DNA of 64,000 bases from Dethiobacter alkaliphilus AHT 1 (GTDB lineage Bacteria; Bacillota; Dethiobacteria; Dethiobacterales; Dethiobacteraceae), in the NCBI RefSeq assembly GCF_000174415.1, contig NZ_ACJM01000005.1:62001-126000 (forward strand). Direction: 5' to 3'. Position numbers and translations under genes: made by a program. This document shows positions 61,654 through 64,000 of the stretch, piece after piece. The notes below the pieces were generated by a model that saw nothing but the letters and a program-made list of their open reading frames with translations, did not search any database and was not told the DNA's origin. The first letter of the stretch is position 1. The number at the start of each line of letters is the position of its first letter.

Positions 61654-62577
61654 ATGGATTTTATAAACAAAGTAAAAGAATTTATAGAGCTAAATTTAGT
61701 TGACACCATGTACTTTCCCGATGAAGATATGAAAAAGCATACCACCTTTAAAACAGGCGGAACAGCGGATCTGCTGGTGGAACCACAAAGTATAGATGAG
61801 CTGCACAAACTAATGAAGTTTGTCCTGAATGAAGAAGTGCCCTATATCATTATTGGTCGCGGCAGTAATTTACTGGTCAGTGATCAGGGTGTGAGGGAAC
61901 TGGTTATAAGAATTGACAAAAACCTTAGCAAGTATGAGACAAAAAACGAAACACTTGAGGTTGAAGCGGGAGCGGCAATAATAGATGTGGCACACTTTGC
62001 CCAGCGAAATTCTTTATCAGGTTTGGAATTTGCCAGTGGAATCCCCGGCACAGTGGGCGGGGCAGTTTTTATGAATGCCGGCGCATACGGCGGAGAGGTT
62101 AAGGATGTGCTGGAAGAAGTACTGGTTTTAACTACGGATGGCCATTTGGTAGTTAAAAGTGTAGATGAGCTGGGACTGGGTTACAGGACCAGTGTTATGC
62201 AAAGGAACGGAGATATTGTTTTAAAAGCGAAATTTAAGCTGCAAAAAGGAAATCAAGAAGTTATACAAAATGAGATTAACGAGCTGAAGCGTAAAAGGGA
62301 GGAGAGCCAACCTCTGGAACTGCCCAGCGCAGGGAGCACATTTAAAAGGCCAACGGGCTATTTTGCCGGGAAGTTAATTCAGGATGCAGGTTTGAAGGGA
62401 TATCGGATTGGCGGAGCGCAGGTTTCTTTGAAACACGCAGGTTTTGTTGTTAACAGTGGCAACGCTTCCAGCAGTGATATCTATAACCTGATAAGGCATA
62501 TCCAAGCTGAGGTCAAGAAGCAGTTTGGTGTCACATTGGAAACAGAGGTAAAATTGATTGGAGAATTTAATCATTGA
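61654..62577 (+). CDS. murB: UDP-N-acetylenolpyruvoylglucosamine reductase
   Basis: 307 residues, FAD enzyme of peptidoglycan precursor synthesis. KHTTFKTGGTADLLVEP begins the FAD domain, GRGSNLLVSD and SGIPGTVGGAVFMNAGAYGGE bind FAD, and the C-terminal SAGSTFKRP with FAGKLIQDAGLKG contains the proton-donating Ser. The short type II form common in Firmicutes. GGAGGGACTTGG precedes the ATG. Monocistronic, followed by a terminator. Confidence 0.96.
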   Translation: MDFINKVKEFIELNLVDTMYFPDEDMKKHTTFKTGGTADLLVEPQSIDELHKLMKFVLNEEVPYIIIGRGSNLLVSDQGVRELVIRIDKNLSKYETKNETLEVEAGAAIIDVAHFAQRNSLSGLEFASGIPGTVGGAVFMNAGAYGGEVKDVLEEVLVLTTDGHLVVKSVDELGLGYRTSVMQRNGDIVLKAKFKLQKGNQEVIQNEINELKRKREESQPLELPSAGSTFKRPTGYFAGKLIQDAGLKGYRIGGAQVSLKHAGFVVNSGNASSSDIYNLIRHIQAEVKKQFGVTLETEVKLIGEFNH

Positions 62578-62580
62578 GAT

Positions 62581-62611
62581 AATAAAGCCAAGTCTGTGAC
62601 TTGGCTTTATT
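62581..62611 (+). terminator. Terminator of murB
   Basis: AATAAAGCCAAGTC/GACTTGGCTTTATT around TGT. Its stem shares CAAGTC...GACTTGGCTTT with the ssrA terminator. Confidence 0.85.
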
Positions 62612-62727
62612 AAAATATATGGATTTATCCTCAATGCCCAGGAGGCAGGGATTATCGGGCTAACTATAATAAATTGGCGTCTAACAGCATAGGGGTTAAC
62701 AATGCTTATATGAAAGGAACAGGTAGT

Positions 62728-63111
62728 ATGAGACGGAGATCTGTTATCTTATATAACATTGTGATTTTATTTTTCCTGTACTTTTTAATTGCCTGTCTTT
62801 TCTCCGTTGTTTATATCATGCTGGAAATCCTGCAATGGGGATATGTGATTGATCATTATTCCACTTCTTTTCACCAGGCACAGCCCCTGGATCTCATCAC
62901 CCGCTCCTTATATTTCAGCGTTATTACTATGTTGGCCGTTGGGTACGGGGATGTGACGCCCTTTGGGCTTTCAAAAGGTGTGGCAATGATTCAGGCGTTT
63001 GTTGGTTATATTCTGCCATACGCCATGATTTTAAATTATCTCATCTTTAATCCTGGCAACATCAAGGCTTCTAAAAGAAAGTATCGCCGGGAAAACCGTC
63101 CTTTTAAGTGA
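62728..63111 (+). CDS. Two-helix potassium channel
   Basis: About 127 residues with an outer helix (about 7-31), a pore loop with the K+ filter TMLAVGYGDVTPFG (about 72-85) and an inner helix (about 90-112). It is a minimal KcsA-type subunit with only a short basic tail and no regulatory RCK domain. The ATG at 62728 is chosen because AAAGGA lies nine bases upstream; the ATG at 62710 has none. Forms a tetramer in the cytoplasmic membrane. Confidence 0.85.
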   Translation: MRRRSVILYNIVILFFLYFLIACLFSVVYIMLEILQWGYVIDHYSTSFHQAQPLDLITRSLYFSVITMLAVGYGDVTPFGLSKGVAMIQAFVGYILPYAMILNYLIFNPGNIKASKRKYRRENRPFK

Positions 63112-63167
63112 AGTTACAGCATACAATTAATGAAATGATTTTCAATTTTGAAAAAAGGTGCTGTTAA

Positions 63168-64000
63168 ATGATAATCAGTACGTTTTTTTCAACGAAAAAA
63201 ATAGTGTTAATTAGGAAAAGTACATTTAAATTGCTGTGTACTGCCCTTCTTCTAACAGCGCTATTTTGGCTGTTTAACTTTTATAAAACAACCGCAGCTA
63301 CATATGTGAGAATGGAAGGACTTAGGGAAATTCGGGTTTTTTCCACCGAATTTCCTTATTTCTCGTATTCTGTGGACGATTCGGCTTTTTCTGTTTTAAC
63401 TGAAAAGAAGCTGTTATACAAAACCACTTCACCCTTAACCGGGATGTCTGATTATGACCAGTATTCATTTGCATTCTTATATGATGAAGAGGAGCAGATT
63501 GTTTTTTATTACAGTCCTACCCTAAATAAGGTATATAACAAGGAGCATCTGCTTGAGCCTTCCCATGACTTAAAAGAAGTACTGCTGGACCTGGCAGCGT
63601 TATATGAGCAGGAAGTAAAAATAAAGTACGGTGCCCTGCTGGTGTGGGAGGAAGTGGACAAAGTATTTCCCATGTTTGCCGTTGCCAAAATAACCGACAT
63701 CTATACCGGTGCCACTTTTTACGTTCAGCGCAGGGAAGGTTGCAGCCATGTGGATGCCCAGCCGCTGACCGCAGAAGATACGGCCATCATGAAACAAATA
63801 TTTGACGGACGGTGGACTTGGGATCGTAAAGGAATTGTTGTTGAAGTTGGCGGTCACCGGATTGCCGCATCAATGAACGGCATGCCGCACGGGGCCGGTA
63901 AGATAGATGATAATAACTTCCCCGGCCACTTCTGTATTCATTTCTTAGGTAGTTCAATCCACTCCGGGAACATGGATATCCGCCATCACCGGGAAATCCT
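63168..64000 (+). CDS. Membrane-anchored hypothetical protein, partial (runs off the window)
   Basis: At least 277 codons without a stop to the window end. After a basic start there is one hydrophobic segment (about 22-40, LLCTALLLTALFWLFNFY), so the rest is outside the membrane. The visible C-terminal region RIAASMNGMPHGAG and GHFCIHFLGSSIHSG, with conserved His and Cys, resembles a domain seen in Clostridial secreted proteins of unknown function. AAAAAAGGTG precedes the ATG at 63168. Confidence 0.65.
   Translation, partial: MIISTFFSTKKIVLIRKSTFKLLCTALLLTALFWLFNFYKTTAATYVRMEGLREIRVFSTEFPYFSYSVDDSAFSVLTEKKLLYKTTSPLTGMSDYDQYSFAFLYDEEEQIVFYYSPTLNKVYNKEHLLEPSHDLKEVLLDLAALYEQEVKIKYGALLVWEEVDKVFPMFAVAKITDIYTGATFYVQRREGCSHVDAQPLTAEDTAIMKQIFDGRWTWDRKGIVVEVGGHRIAASMNGMPHGAGKIDDNNFPGHFCIHFLGSSIHSGNMDIRHHREI

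Overview
The window reads as a chromosomal segment of a spore-forming, anaerobic Firmicute, most likely class Clostridia. Supporting signs are a Tlp small acid-soluble spore protein, T-box and c-di-GMP-II leaders, a K+-dependent membrane pyrophosphatase, a [NiFe] hydrogenase with b-type cytochrome, strong GGAGG ribosome sites and sigma-A type promoters. Genus cannot be fixed from the sequence alone.

Layout. (1) 1-7106: conserved core eno(partial)-secG-hppA, an HD-domain protein, rnr, smpB and ssrA (tmRNA). (2) 7107-22526: an accessory island hanging off the 3' end of ssrA. It holds a Doc/AbrB-type toxin-antitoxin pair, a HepT/MntA pair whose toxin has a stop codon, VapBC, MazF and Doc remnants, a group II intron-like remnant, cysD-cysNC (sulfate activation to PAPS), a ketopantoate-reductase-like protein, perR-katG and a serine hydrolase. 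Displaced pieces of tmRNA lie between many of these modules, and the 16-bp ssrA 3' end TCGCCTCCACCAAAAT recurs at 8446 and 22511. No integrase is visible. (3) 22576-26109: a minus-strand exopolysaccharide cassette (GH16-like protein without the acid residues, membrane GT2, polysaccharide deacetylase-GH16 fusion). (4) 26430-29265: two c-di-GMP-II riboswitches ahead of SnoaL-like and EthD/ABM-like small proteins, then a CWB2-like protein. (5) 29435-35785: asnB-carA-carB with an attenuator-type, possibly ANTAR-dependent, leader. (6) 35786-40629: an inserted block flanked by a 176-bp direct repeat of the carB 3' end. It carries a tightly overlapping operon of a corrinoid protein, a methylcobamide methyltransferase-like protein lacking the usual zinc cysteines, and a hybrid histidine kinase with a DUF1638-like N-terminus. 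(7) 40753-46878: a hydrolase-tetR operon with twin operators, usp, tlp, a [NiFe] hydrogenase operon and a Cys-rich protein. (8) 46939-48912: a Phe-type T-box followed by a second T-box lacking Stem I, then aroQ and aroF. (9) 48999-54700: a MalT-like regulator split by a frameshift, divergent from an ABC exporter. (10) 55023-64000: leuCD, hydrolase plus HTH regulator, NatAB-like ABC exporter with lipoprotein, murB, a K+ channel and a secreted protein running off the window.

The two most unusual themes are the ssrA island, where mRNA-targeting toxin modules alternate with tmRNA fragments, and the corrinoid/methyltransferase/kinase operon, which looks like a signalling device built from methyltransferase parts. 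Calls rest on motif recognition only; no database search was run.
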